From a bacterium (GTDB lineage Bacteria > Vulcanimicrobiota > Vulcanimicrobiia > Vulcanimicrobiales > Vulcanimicrobiaceae), in the NCBI GenBank assembly GCA_021790895.1, contig JAJYFM010000003.1, positions 1 to 61,680 of the forward strand: DNA of 61,680 nucleotides, in the 5' to 3' direction. This document shows, one piece after another, positions 25,926 to 34,246 of this stretch. Each line of letters opens with the position of its first letter. Position 1 is the stretch's first letter. The translations under genes were made by a program, and so were the position numbers. Under the pieces are notes generated by a model. It saw only the letters and a list, made by a program, of their open reading frames with translations. It was not told the DNA's origin and ran no database searches.

Positions 25926-27976
25926 TCGAGCCGTCGACGATCGCCGGGCGTTACCGGCTCGAAGAACGGATCGGCGAGGGCGGAATGGCCGTCGTTTATT
26001 CCGGCACCGATACGCTGTTGCGACGCCGCGTTGCAATAAAAGTTTTGCGCGAGCAGTATGCCTCCGATCAAGAGTTTGTGCGTCGCTTCTATCAGGAGGC
26101 GGAATCGGTCGGTCGTCTTTCGCACCCGAACGTCGTTAATACGCACGACGTCGGTCACGAAGACGGCATCTATTACATCGTCATGGAGTTCGTCGACGGC
26201 TGCTCGCTGGCCGATATCATCAACACCGAAGGGCCGCTCCCCGAACCGGTAGCGATCGATTACGCCGCTCAGGTCTGTCAGGGTCTCGCCTACGCGCATC
26301 GTCAGGGGCTGCTGCATCGCGATATCAAACCGGCGAATATTCTCGTCGGGAAAGATGACGTCGTCAAACTCTCCGATTTCGGCATCGCGCGAGCGTTCTC
26401 GGAGCAAACGATGGCGACGACGCGGCCGGGATTGGTGATGGGGAGCGTCTACTATCTCTCGCCGGAGCAAGCGCAGAGCCGCGAACTCACCCCGGCCTCG
26501 GATCTCTACAGCGTCGGCATCGTGCTCTACCAAATGTTGCTCGGCGAACTGCCCTATACCGCCGATTCTCCGGTCGCCGTCGCGATCAAGCATATCGGCG
26601 ATCCCGTTCCGGTCATCCCCCCCGAGCGCGGCGTGAGCCCGGCGCTCGCAGCGATCGTGAATAAGCTGCTGCAGAAGGAAGCCGGTCATCGTTTCCCCTC
26701 CGCAAGCGATCTTGCGAGTGCACTGCGCGAGGCGCGCGAGCGTCCGAACGTCGCTGCCTTTGCGACCTCCGACGATGCGCCGGCGACGCTGCGCAGCCCG
26801 CTTCCGCCGCGGCGCTCGCCCTTACCCGATCGACGCAACATCGACGTGCCGCGTCGCAACGCCGTCTCGCGCAGCAGCGCGGCGACGATTCCGCTCTTTA
26901 TCGTGCTCGCAGTCGTCGCGGCGATCGCCGGCTTTGCAATCTTCGGGGAGTTCGGAGGAAGCGTCGGCGGTCGCGTCACGCTCGCGGATTTCCGCAATAT
27001 GAGCGTTGCGCAAGCGCAAGCAACGATCGTCGCCGACGGACTTCAGGTGCGTTTTCTCCAGAGCCCGAGCAACCACGTACCGGCGGATCGGGTGATCCGG
27101 CAGAATCCGCCGCCGGGTTCGTTGGTGCAGAAGAACTCGTTGGTCGAACTCATCGTCAGCAACGGCCTGCCGCTCGTCGGGCTTCCCGACGTACGTGGAT
27201 TCCTCGCCGGTGATGCACAGCGCAGCCTCACGGAACAAGGTTTCCACGTGCGCATCGATCGGCGCTTCGATGCGGCGGCGAAGGAGAGCGTTATCGCGCA
27301 GCAACCCGCGCCGGGATCGAAGGCGCGCGCGCACTCACTCGTCGTGTTGATCGTGTCGAATGGACCAAAACCGATCGACGTTCCAAATCTCGTCGGGCTC
27401 GATCTCTCGGCGGCGCAGCAGTTGGTTGCGCGCTTGGGGCTCTCGCTCGACGTCATCCAGCAAAGCCCGATTCCCGGCGTTGCTGCGGGAACGATCGCAT
27501 CGCAGGATCTCGTTCCGGGGCAATCGATCGCGCAGCGGGCGACGCTGCACGTCGTGGTCAGCACCGGCGCTGGCAACGTCGGGCCGCCGGTCGTCGTTCC
27601 GAATCTCGTCGGCATCGGTGCCGATGCGGCGCGCACGCAACTCGCGGGGCTCGGGCTTTTGGTGACGCTCTCGTACAGCGTCGATCCAAGTGCGAGCGGC
27701 ACGGTATTGGCGCAGCAGCCCGCTGCTTCGAGCTCGACCTCGCCGGGTTCGAGTATTGCACTCACCGTCGCGGTACCCGGGGAAGTTCCCGATACCGAGG
27801 GGATGACGGTCGAGCAAGCGCGCAAGACGCTTGAAGATGCGGGATATCATATCGGCTCGATCCGTTACACGACGACCGAGGGGGCGGACGGCAATGTCGT
27901 GCATACCGAGCCGCTCGTCGGGACGACGCTTTCGCCGGGGGCGGATGTGACGCTCGTCGTCAACGGAAAGTCATGA
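25922..27976 (+). CDS. PASTA-domain Ser/Thr protein kinase (PknB/PrkC type)
   Basis: 684 residues. The cytoplasmic kinase domain (about 10-270) has GEGGMA, AIKVL, HRDIKPANIL and SDFGIA. A Pro/Arg-rich linker and a membrane helix (about 322-341) follow, then five external PASTA repeats (beginning near residues 355, 420, 490, 560 and 620). PASTA domains sense muropeptides or lipid II, so this kinase probably controls the adjacent transpeptidase. GTG start overlapping the PBP stop; its TGA overlaps the ruvC ATG. Confidence 0.94.
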   Translation: MIEPSTIAGRYRLEERIGEGGMAVVYSGTDTLLRRRVAIKVLREQYASDQEFVRRFYQEAESVGRLSHPNVVNTHDVGHEDGIYYIVMEFVDGCSLADIINTEGPLPEPVAIDYAAQVCQGLAYAHRQGLLHRDIKPANILVGKDDVVKLSDFGIARAFSEQTMATTRPGLVMGSVYYLSPEQAQSRELTPASDLYSVGIVLYQMLLGELPYTADSPVAVAIKHIGDPVPVIPPERGVSPALAAIVNKLLQKEAGHRFPSASDLASALREARERPNVAAFATSDDAPATLRSPLPPRRSPLPDRRNIDVPRRNAVSRSSAATIPLFIVLAVVAAIAGFAIFGEFGGSVGGRVTLADFRNMSVAQAQATIVADGLQVRFLQSPSNHVPADRVIRQNPPPGSLVQKNSLVELIVSNGLPLVGLPDVRGFLAGDAQRSLTEQGFHVRIDRRFDAAAKESVIAQQPAPGSKARAHSLVVLIVSNGPKPIDVPNLVGLDLSAAQQLVARLGLSLDVIQQSPIPGVAAGTIASQDLVPGQSIAQRATLHVVVSTGAGNVGPPVVVPNLVGIGADAARTQLAGLGLLVTLSYSVDPSASGTVLAQQPAASSSTSPGSSIALTVAVPGEVPDTEGMTVEQARKTLEDAGYHIGSIRYTTTEGADGNVVHTEPLVGTTLSPGADVTLVVNGKS

Positions 27977-28473
27977 GGATTCTCGGCATCGATCCGGCAT
28001 TGCGCGTCACCGGCTACGGAGCGATCGCTGTGAGCGGCGAGCGCGTCACGTTAATCGAAGCGGGTACGATTGCGCCGCGCGTCCAGGATACGCTCGAGAT
28101 TCGGCTGGCGCGTTTGCACGAAGGAATCGCCGACGCGATACGGCAGACCGCTCCGACGCATATCGTCATTGAAGAGCTCTATACGACCTATCGCAATCCC
28201 TCGACGGCGATTCTCATGGGGCATGCGCGCGGCGTTCTTTGCTTGGCCGGCGCGCAGGCGGGCATTCCGGTCGCGACGCTCGGGCACTCGTATGTGAAGC
28301 GTGCGTTGGTCGGCTCGGGGAGCGCGCGCAAAGAGCAGGTGAACGCGATGGTCGTGCGGCTCTTACACCTCCGCCGAGCTCCGGAGCCGAACGATGTCTC
28401 CGATGCGCTCGCGTTAGCGCTCGCTTTCGCGCGCCGTTCGACACGGCGCGAGCTGCCGTTCGTCGAACGCTAG
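27973..28473 (+). CDS. ruvC: Crossover junction endodeoxyribonuclease RuvC
   Basis: Holliday junction resolvase, 166 residues. Catalytic acidic residues: GIDPALRVTGYG at the N-terminus, VIEELY in the middle and the late EPNDVSDALALA. The ATGA overlap with the kinase gene and the ruvA start nine bases after its stop put resolution and branch-migration genes in one unit. Confidence 0.95.
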   Translation: MRILGIDPALRVTGYGAIAVSGERVTLIEAGTIAPRVQDTLEIRLARLHEGIADAIRQTAPTHIVIEELYTTYRNPSTAILMGHARGVLCLAGAQAGIPVATLGHSYVKRALVGSGSARKEQVNAMVVRLLHLRRAPEPNDVSDALALALAFARRSTRRELPFVER

Positions 28474-28482
28474 GAGAAGGGG

Positions 28483-29115
28483 ATGTTTTCGCGGATCGAA
28501 GGGAGCCTGGTCGAACGCGACGGAGAACGCATCGTTCTCGACGTCGGCGGGCTCGGCTACGAAATTCTCGTACCGCCCTGCGTTGCCGAAAAATTACCGA
28601 CGGAGGCGGGAACGCCGGTGCGCTTGGAGATTTATTCCGTGCTTTCATTGGAGCAGAAGAGCGGGCGATTCTCGTACTACGGGTTCTCCAACGCCGTCGA
28701 ACGCACGTTTTTTGAAGCGCTGCTCGGGGTCTCGTCGATCGGGCCGCGTTCGGCGATTCGGGCATTCTCCGTGCCGATGAATCGCATCGCCGCCGCGATC
28801 GAACGCGGCGATCATACCTTCCTCAAAACGCTGCCGGGAATCGGGCAGCAGAAGGCTCGCGATATCGTTGCGAAATTGCAAGGGAAAGTCGCGCGCTTCC
28901 TGTTGATTCAGGAGGCGCCGGAGAGCGCAGCGAAGCAGATGCCCGATTTTGCCGATGAGGCGCTCGCGGTGTTGCTGCAGCTCGAATATCGACGTTCGGA
29001 GGCAGAGAAGATGCTGCGTGATGTGCTCGATGCACGCCCCGATATCGCCGACGCCGAACGACTTCTCGCGGCGATCTACGAACGGCGGAACGAACCGAAC
29101 GCGGAGGCGCGATGA
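28483..29115 (+). CDS. ruvA: Holliday junction branch-migration protein RuvA
   Basis: 210 residues: N-terminal OB-fold beginning MFSRIEGSL, two helix-hairpin-helix motifs (the second in TLPGIGQQKARDIV) and a C-terminal RuvB-binding domain. A GGAGAAGGGG Shine-Dalgarno-like stretch directly precedes the ATG. Its TGA overlaps the ruvB ATG. Confidence 0.95.
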   Translation: MFSRIEGSLVERDGERIVLDVGGLGYEILVPPCVAEKLPTEAGTPVRLEIYSVLSLEQKSGRFSYYGFSNAVERTFFEALLGVSSIGPRSAIRAFSVPMNRIAAAIERGDHTFLKTLPGIGQQKARDIVAKLQGKVARFLLIQEAPESAAKQMPDFADEALAVLLQLEYRRSEAEKMLRDVLDARPDIADAERLLAAIYERRNEPNAEAR

Positions 29116-30191
29116 GCGAAGAAGCGCGCAAGCGACTCATGGGCCCCGAGGATGTCGAACCGCTCGACGAACCCGCGCGCCTTCTCGACCCCGATGCGGC
29201 GCTCGAAGACGAAGTGCTCGGCGCCGGTTTGCGCCCGCGAAGATTCGACGAGTACGTCGGTCAGGAGCAGGTCGTCGAAAATCTTCGCATCGCGATTGAT
29301 GCCGCGCAACGCCGCGACGAACCACTCGAACACGTGCTTTTTTATGGACCGCCGGGGCTCGGAAAGACGACGCTTGCCGCCCTGATCGCTCGCGAAATGG
29401 GTGCGAGTATCCGCCCGACGAGCGGGCCGACGCTCGATAAACCCAAAGACCTCGTCGGTGTTCTCACCTCGCTCGAACATGGGGATGTGCTCTTTATCGA
29501 TGAGATGCATCGGCTCGGGCGGGTCGTCGAAGAGTTTCTCTATCCGGCGATGGAGGATTTTCAGATCGACTTTATCGTCGATCGCGGCGCCTATGCGCGG
29601 ACGTTGAAGTTGCCGCTCAAACGATTCACGCTCGTCGGAGCGACGACGCGCGCGGGCATGCTCTCGGCGCCGTTGCGCGATCGCTTCGGTATCGTCCATC
29701 ATCTCGATTATTATGACGTCGCTGACCTCGAACGGATCGTCGCGCGCTCTGCGTCGATCTTCGAGGTGCCGATCGATGCCGAAGGCTGCGCGGCGATCGC
29801 CGCGCGCAGCCGCGGAACGCCGCGCATCGCGAATCGATTGCTGCGGCGCGTGCGCGACTACGCGCAGGTCCGCGGTGACGGACGGATCACCGCTGAACTC
29901 GCACGCGATGCACTCGCGCGCGAAGGGGTCGACGCGAGCGGTCTCGAGCGCCTCGATCGCGCCTTTCTTCGAGCGCTCGTCGAACAATATCGCGGCGGCC
30001 CGGCCGGCATCGCCGCGATCGCCGCGACGCTGAATGAAGATGCGGAGACGCTTGAAGATGTCGTCGAGCCGTTCTTACTCAAGAGCGGGTATATCGTTCG
30101 CACCGCAGCCGGACGGAAGGCAACGGAGCTTGGGCGCGCGGCGATCGGCGCCGCAGAGGCCGATGGCTCGCGACAACAGCGATTGCTATGA
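29112..30191 (+). CDS. ruvB: Holliday junction helicase RuvB
   Basis: AAA+ motor of branch migration, 359 residues. Conserved RPRRFDEYVGQ, Walker A GPPGLGKTTLA, Walker B LFIDEMHRL, and the C-terminal winged-helix region. It interacts with RuvA, encoded just before. Its TGA overlaps the next ATG. Confidence 0.96.
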   Translation: MSEEARKRLMGPEDVEPLDEPARLLDPDAALEDEVLGAGLRPRRFDEYVGQEQVVENLRIAIDAAQRRDEPLEHVLFYGPPGLGKTTLAALIAREMGASIRPTSGPTLDKPKDLVGVLTSLEHGDVLFIDEMHRLGRVVEEFLYPAMEDFQIDFIVDRGAYARTLKLPLKRFTLVGATTRAGMLSAPLRDRFGIVHHLDYYDVADLERIVARSASIFEVPIDAEGCAAIAARSRGTPRIANRLLRRVRDYAQVRGDGRITAELARDALAREGVDASGLERLDRAFLRALVEQYRGGPAGIAAIAATLNEDAETLEDVVEPFLLKSGYIVRTAAGRKATELGRAAIGAAEADGSRQQRLL

Positions 30192-31189
30192 GCCTAGCGC
30201 GTCGCACCTTTCTCGGCGGAGCCGTCGCCGTTGCGCTGAGCAGGCCGCTTGCGGCACGGACGATCGGGGGCGGTGGAGATCGTTCGCAAGCGTTACGCGT
30301 GCTCTTAGGGCGGGGGCCGGTCGAACCGCTCGCCGGAGGCTTTCGCTTCGGCGGCAATCGCTATCGCGGGAGCTACGAGATCCTCCCTGACGGACGCGTC
30401 ATCAACGAGGTTGATTTCGACGACTACTTGGCGAGCGTCGTTCCTTCGGAGATGACCGCCAGTTGGCCGCTTGCCGCATTGGAGGCGCAGGCGATCTGCT
30501 CGCGCGGTTTTATCCTCGCACGCAGCAATCCGAATCGAGCATACGACGTCGTTCCCTCGGAGCTCGCGCAAGTCTACCGTGGCGTCGAAAGCGAGCATGC
30601 GGCGTCGACGGCAGCGGTCCGCGCGACCTCCGGCCTGGTATTGCGGTACGCGCGCGGATTCGCACAGATCGAATACTCGTCGTGTTGCGGCGGGTACAGC
30701 GAATCCTCCGCCGACGCATGGGGCGCCGCACCATTACCCTATCTGGTCGCGCATCCGTGCCCGTACTGCACCGCCTCTCCGAACTATCGCTGGAGCGCCG
30801 ATCTCTCCGGCGCTCATCTCGCGGCGGTTGCCGGGAGGATCGCGCCGCAGATCGGCACGCTTCAGAACGTCGAGATGCTCGATTTCGATCGGAGCGGGCG
30901 CGCGCGCTCGGTCGAGCTCTCGGGATCGGTGCGTTCGAAGCGCATGTCGGCGACGCGCTTTCGCATCGACGTCGGGGCGCGTTTACTGCCGAGCCTGCTC
31001 GTGCGGCGTCAACAGGAGCTCCCCCCCACGGGCACGCAGGCCTTCGCGGGGCTCCATATCGAAGGGAGAGGCCTGGGGCATGGAGTCGGTCTCTGTCAAT
31101 GGGGCGCGCGAGGTTACGCTCTCGCCGGAGGCTCTGCGCAAGAGATCTTGAGCTTCTATTTCGTCGGAACCAGCATCGGACGAATCTGA
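30188..31189 (+). CDS. SpoIID/LytB-domain protein with twin-arginine-like signal
   Basis: 333 residues beginning MSLARRTFLGG, a twin-arginine-like signal. The SpoIID domain follows: DDYLASVVPSEM, SRGF, an HPCPYC motif and the terminal GLGHGVGLCQWGA. In sporulating bacteria SpoIID is a lytic transglycosylase acting on denuded glycan. Homologues in non-sporulating lineages may act in cell-wall remodelling, which suits its operon with a PBP and a PASTA kinase. ATGA overlap with ruvB. Confidence 0.88.
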   Translation: MSLARRTFLGGAVAVALSRPLAARTIGGGGDRSQALRVLLGRGPVEPLAGGFRFGGNRYRGSYEILPDGRVINEVDFDDYLASVVPSEMTASWPLAALEAQAICSRGFILARSNPNRAYDVVPSELAQVYRGVESEHAASTAAVRATSGLVLRYARGFAQIEYSSCCGGYSESSADAWGAAPLPYLVAHPCPYCTASPNYRWSADLSGAHLAAVAGRIAPQIGTLQNVEMLDFDRSGRARSVELSGSVRSKRMSATRFRIDVGARLLPSLLVRRQQELPPTGTQAFAGLHIEGRGLGHGVGLCQWGARGYALAGGSAQEILSFYFVGTSIGRI

Positions 31190-31200
31190 GAACGAGGGTA

Positions 31201-31587
31201 ATGACGGATCGAAAAGACCGCGTGGCGGCAACGAAAACCGACGAGGGCGATGCCGAAAACAAGCGATACGGTCTTCGATTGCGCAAATTTATCGACATCG
31301 TCGTCGAGGATCCGTTTTCGGCGATGCTCTTTCGTGGTGCGATCGCCGATATCTCGCCGACGGGAATGCGCGCGATGGTCGATCAGTATCTCCCCGTCGG
31401 GTCGAAATATACGATCACGATGAAGCGAAGCCCGTTTCTCCGCATGCGCGGTCAGGTTCGCTGGATCCGTCCATCGGCGAACGAAACCTTTCAGATCGGC
31501 GTCCAATTTGTAGACGTTGCACCGGAGGACGCAAAAAGATTATCGACCTTCATCGAGATCGAACAACAGCGATTGACGAGCGGCTAA
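31201..31587 (+). CDS. PilZ-domain protein
   Basis: 128 residues with one PilZ domain. The c-di-GMP-binding signatures are present: an RxxxR motif (RYGLR, near residue 22) and DISPTG about 30 residues later. It is probably a cytoplasmic c-di-GMP receptor. It follows the SpoIID-like gene by 11 bp. Its 3' end overlaps the most likely start of queA. Confidence 0.8.
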   Translation: MTDRKDRVAATKTDEGDAENKRYGLRLRKFIDIVVEDPFSAMLFRGAIADISPTGMRAMVDQYLPVGSKYTITMKRSPFLRMRGQVRWIRPSANETFQIGVQFVDVAPEDAKRLSTFIEIEQQRLTSG

Positions 31588-32633
31588 CTGCTGCCTACGA
31601 CTTCGCGTTACCGCGCGAGTCGGTCGCCCAGCATCCCGCGGCGCATCGGGACGAGAGTCGGCTCTTCGTGCTTTCACAGCATGGGGCCGAGCGCCATCGC
31701 CTCTTTCGCGATCTCGACCGAGTCTTGCGCCCCGACGACCTGCTCGTTCTCAACGAGACGGCGGTGATTCACGCGCGTCTCCACGGTCGACTCGCCGGCG
31801 GAGGGAGCGCGGAGCTCTTGCTGTTGCACCCGGTCGGCTCGCTGCGCTACGACGGCACCGCGCGCCGCTGGTATGTGCTCGCGCGTCCGGGGCGCCGCTT
31901 GCGCGAAGGTGACCGAGTGCGTTTCGGTGAGGAAGGTGAGGCCATCGTTCGCGCCGCTCACGCCGACGGGCGGCGCGAAGTCGAGTTCTTTTTTCGCGCG
32001 CCGTTTGAAGAGACGATCGAACGGATCGGTAGGATGCCGTTACCGCCGTATATCCATAGCGATGCGGAAGAAGACCAAGAACGCTATCAGAGTGTTTTCG
32101 CACGCGTCCCCGGGAGCGTCGCTGCGCCGACCGCCTCGCTGCATTTCTCACCCGAACTGCTTGCCCGGATCGACGAACGCGGAATCGAGCGATCCACACT
32201 CGTGCTCGATATCGGCTTAGGTACCTTTCGCCCGATTGCAAGCGAATGCATCGACGAACACGAGATGCATGAGGAACGCTACGAGATTCCCGCCGCCACC
32301 GTGGCGGCGATCGAAACTGCGAAACGATCGGGGCGACGGATCGTCGCGGTAGGCACGACGGTCTTGCGCGCGCTCGAAGGGTGCGCGCTCGAACGCGGCG
32401 GGCTCGCCGCCGGGGAGGGTGCGACCGCATGCTTTATCAGTCCGGGGTTTGAGTTTCGCGTCGTCGATGCGTTGATCACCAATTTTCATCTTCCGCGCTC
32501 CTCGCTCTTCGTTCTCGTCAGCGCATTCTGCGGTCGCGAGCGCATGCTCGCAGCCTATCGCGAGGCGGTCGAACGCTCGTATCGCTTTTTTTCCTTCGGC
32601 GACGCGATGTTTTTGGAGCGCGGCGCGCCGTGA
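31572..32633 (+). CDS. queA: S-adenosylmethionine:tRNA ribosyltransferase-isomerase
   Basis: Queuosine biosynthesis enzyme modifying tRNA wobble guanosine. Family features: LLVLNETAVIHAR, a central fold with TASLHFSPELL and the C-terminal NFHLPRSSL. The conserved N-terminus (YDFALPRESVAQHP) lies upstream of the first ATG/GTG/TTG in frame, which is GTG 31668. I therefore extend the gene to ATT 31572, giving 353 residues, close to the family norm; this start is an inference. The stop overlaps the next gene's GTG. Confidence 0.92.
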   Translation: MDERLTAAYDFALPRESVAQHPAAHRDESRLFVLSQHGAERHRLFRDLDRVLRPDDLLVLNETAVIHARLHGRLAGGGSAELLLLHPVGSLRYDGTARRWYVLARPGRRLREGDRVRFGEEGEAIVRAAHADGRREVEFFFRAPFEETIERIGRMPLPPYIHSDAEEDQERYQSVFARVPGSVAAPTASLHFSPELLARIDERGIERSTLVLDIGLGTFRPIASECIDEHEMHEERYEIPAATVAAIETAKRSGRRIVAVGTTVLRALEGCALERGGLAAGEGATACFISPGFEFRVVDALITNFHLPRSSLFVLVSAFCGRERMLAAYREAVERSYRFFSFGDAMFLERGAP

Positions 32634-33613
32634 AATACGTCGGCTTCGAGGCTCCAGGCGATCCCTCGGTGCTGCGCGTACTCGAAGCTCCGGCGCCCTT
32701 ACCGGGGGCGGGCGAGGTGCAGATCGCCGTCGAGGCCGCGGGGGTCAGCCGCGCCGATGCCCTCGGGCGGCGCGGCCTCTATCCGCCGCCACCCGGACAC
32801 AGCCCGATTCTCGGGCTCGAGGTCGCCGGAACGATCGCGCAACTGGGGAGCGGGGTTGAGAAATGGCGCATCGGCGATCGCGTCTGTGCGCTCTGCAACG
32901 GCGGCGGCTACGCCGAGCGCGTCGTCGTGCCGGAGGGCAGCGTCCTGCCGCTTCCCGAGCATTGGAGCGCGGTGGAGGGGGCCTCACTCCCGGAAAACGC
33001 GTTTACCGCCTACGATAATCTCGTCAATCGGGCGGGGATCGAGCCCGGCGATACGCTGCTGGTGCACGGGGGAACCAGCGGTTTGGGAACGATGGCGATC
33101 GGCATCGCCCGTGCCTTGGGAGCGCGCGTCTTCATCACCGCCGGGAGCGATCGGAAATGCGCCAAAGCGATTCAACTCGGCGCTCATAGGGCGATCAATT
33201 ACAGGACGACGGATTTCGTCGCGTCGGCGCTCGCGTACAGCAACGGTCGTGGTGTCGATATCATCCTCGACCTCGTCGGTGGAGATTATGTTGCCCGCGA
33301 TCTCGGCGCCCTTGCAACCGAAGGGCGCATTATCGTGCTCTCAACGATGGGTGGGGGCGAGGCGCGGCTCGATCTTTCACTCCTCCTACGCAAGCGAGCG
33401 CGAGTGATCGGTTCTTCGTTGCGTGGGCGGAGCGATGCAGAGAAAGCGCAGATCGCGCTTGATCTGCAGCAAGCGATTTGGCCGCTACTGGAAGCGCGCC
33501 GGCCGATTGCCCCGGTCATCGACTCCGTCTTTCCGTTCGCGCGGGCACGGGATGCGCACGAACGGCTGGAGTCCTCCGAACACATCGGAAAAATTGTTTT
33601 AGTACCCGTCTAA
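32630..33613 (+). CDS. NADPH:quinone oxidoreductase-like MDR protein
   Basis: Medium-chain dehydrogenase/reductase of 327 residues without the zinc ligands of alcohol dehydrogenases, as in quinone oxidoreductases. The nucleotide-binding region is GGTSGLGTMAI. The N-terminus MKYVGFEAPGDPSVL and the EVAGTIAQLG segment match the Qor/TIGR02824 type. GTG start overlapping the queA stop (GTGA). Substrate not predictable. Confidence 0.88.
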   Translation: MKYVGFEAPGDPSVLRVLEAPAPLPGAGEVQIAVEAAGVSRADALGRRGLYPPPPGHSPILGLEVAGTIAQLGSGVEKWRIGDRVCALCNGGGYAERVVVPEGSVLPLPEHWSAVEGASLPENAFTAYDNLVNRAGIEPGDTLLVHGGTSGLGTMAIGIARALGARVFITAGSDRKCAKAIQLGAHRAINYRTTDFVASALAYSNGRGVDIILDLVGGDYVARDLGALATEGRIIVLSTMGGGEARLDLSLLLRKRARVIGSSLRGRSDAEKAQIALDLQQAIWPLLEARRPIAPVIDSVFPFARARDAHERLESSEHIGKIVLVPV

Positions 33614-33630
33614 CGAAAAATGCGTTAGAC
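33608..33630. promoter_or_regulatory. 8-bp inverted repeat before the SOD gene
   Basis: GTCTAACG at 33608-33615 and its exact complement CGTTAGAC at 33623-33630 flank a 7-base AAAAATG loop. It spans the oxidoreductase stop codon and ends 28 bases before the SOD ATG. It could be an operator or an RNA hairpin; there is no U-tract for a classical terminator. Confidence 0.4.
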
Positions 33631-33658
33631 ATTGTCGACGCAAAGAAAGGTCATCCGC

Positions 33659-34246
33659 ATGCACGTCTATACACCCAAGAAGTGGGAACTCGCCGGACTC
33701 ACCGGAATCTCCGATGATACGCTGAGCGTTCACTTCGGTCTCTACGAAGGCTACGTCAAGAACACGAATCTCCTCAACGAGCAGTTGGCGGCGCTCCGAT
33801 CCGCCGGCAAGAACGTCGGCGCGGATCCTGCCTTTGCCGAACTCGTTCGTCGCTTAGGTTTCGAATACAACGGCATGCGTCTGCATGAATATTATTTCGA
33901 TAACCTCGCAAAGGGAACGAACGATCTCAATGGCGGCGCGCTCTATAACGCGCTCGGCGAGAGTTTCGGAAGCTTCGAGGCGTGGAAGAAAGATTTTTCC
34001 GCGGTCGGCGGCATGCGCGGCATCGGCTGGGCGATTGCCTACTACGATCCGCACGCGAAAACGGTGAGCAATCACTGGATCGCCGAACACGAGGTCGGAA
34101 ACCCGGCGGGCTTTACCCCGCTGGTGGTGATGGATGTCTGGGAACACGCCTTTATCCGCGACTATAAGCCCTCCGAACGCGGAAAATATATTGAATCGTT
34201 TTTCGCGAACCTCAACTGGAAGGCGTGCGAAGCGCGTCTTCGATAG
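33659..34246 (+). CDS. Superoxide dismutase, Fe/Mn family (divergent)
   Basis: 195 residues. Ligand pattern visible: His in SVHFGLYEGY, His in RLHEYYFDNL, and the Asp/His pair in DVWEHAFIRDY. GGxGWA is replaced by RGIGWAIAYYD. The first helix differs from typical HHxxHH SODs, so it is a divergent member and the metal cannot be stated. Start chosen at ATG 33659, with AAAGG ten bases upstream. The 3' end overlaps the convergent NFACT gene by 35 bp. Confidence 0.88.
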   Translation: MHVYTPKKWELAGLTGISDDTLSVHFGLYEGYVKNTNLLNEQLAALRSAGKNVGADPAFAELVRRLGFEYNGMRLHEYYFDNLAKGTNDLNGGALYNALGESFGSFEAWKKDFSAVGGMRGIGWAIAYYDPHAKTVSNHWIAEHEVGNPAGFTPLVVMDVWEHAFIRDYKPSERGKYIESFFANLNWKACEARLR

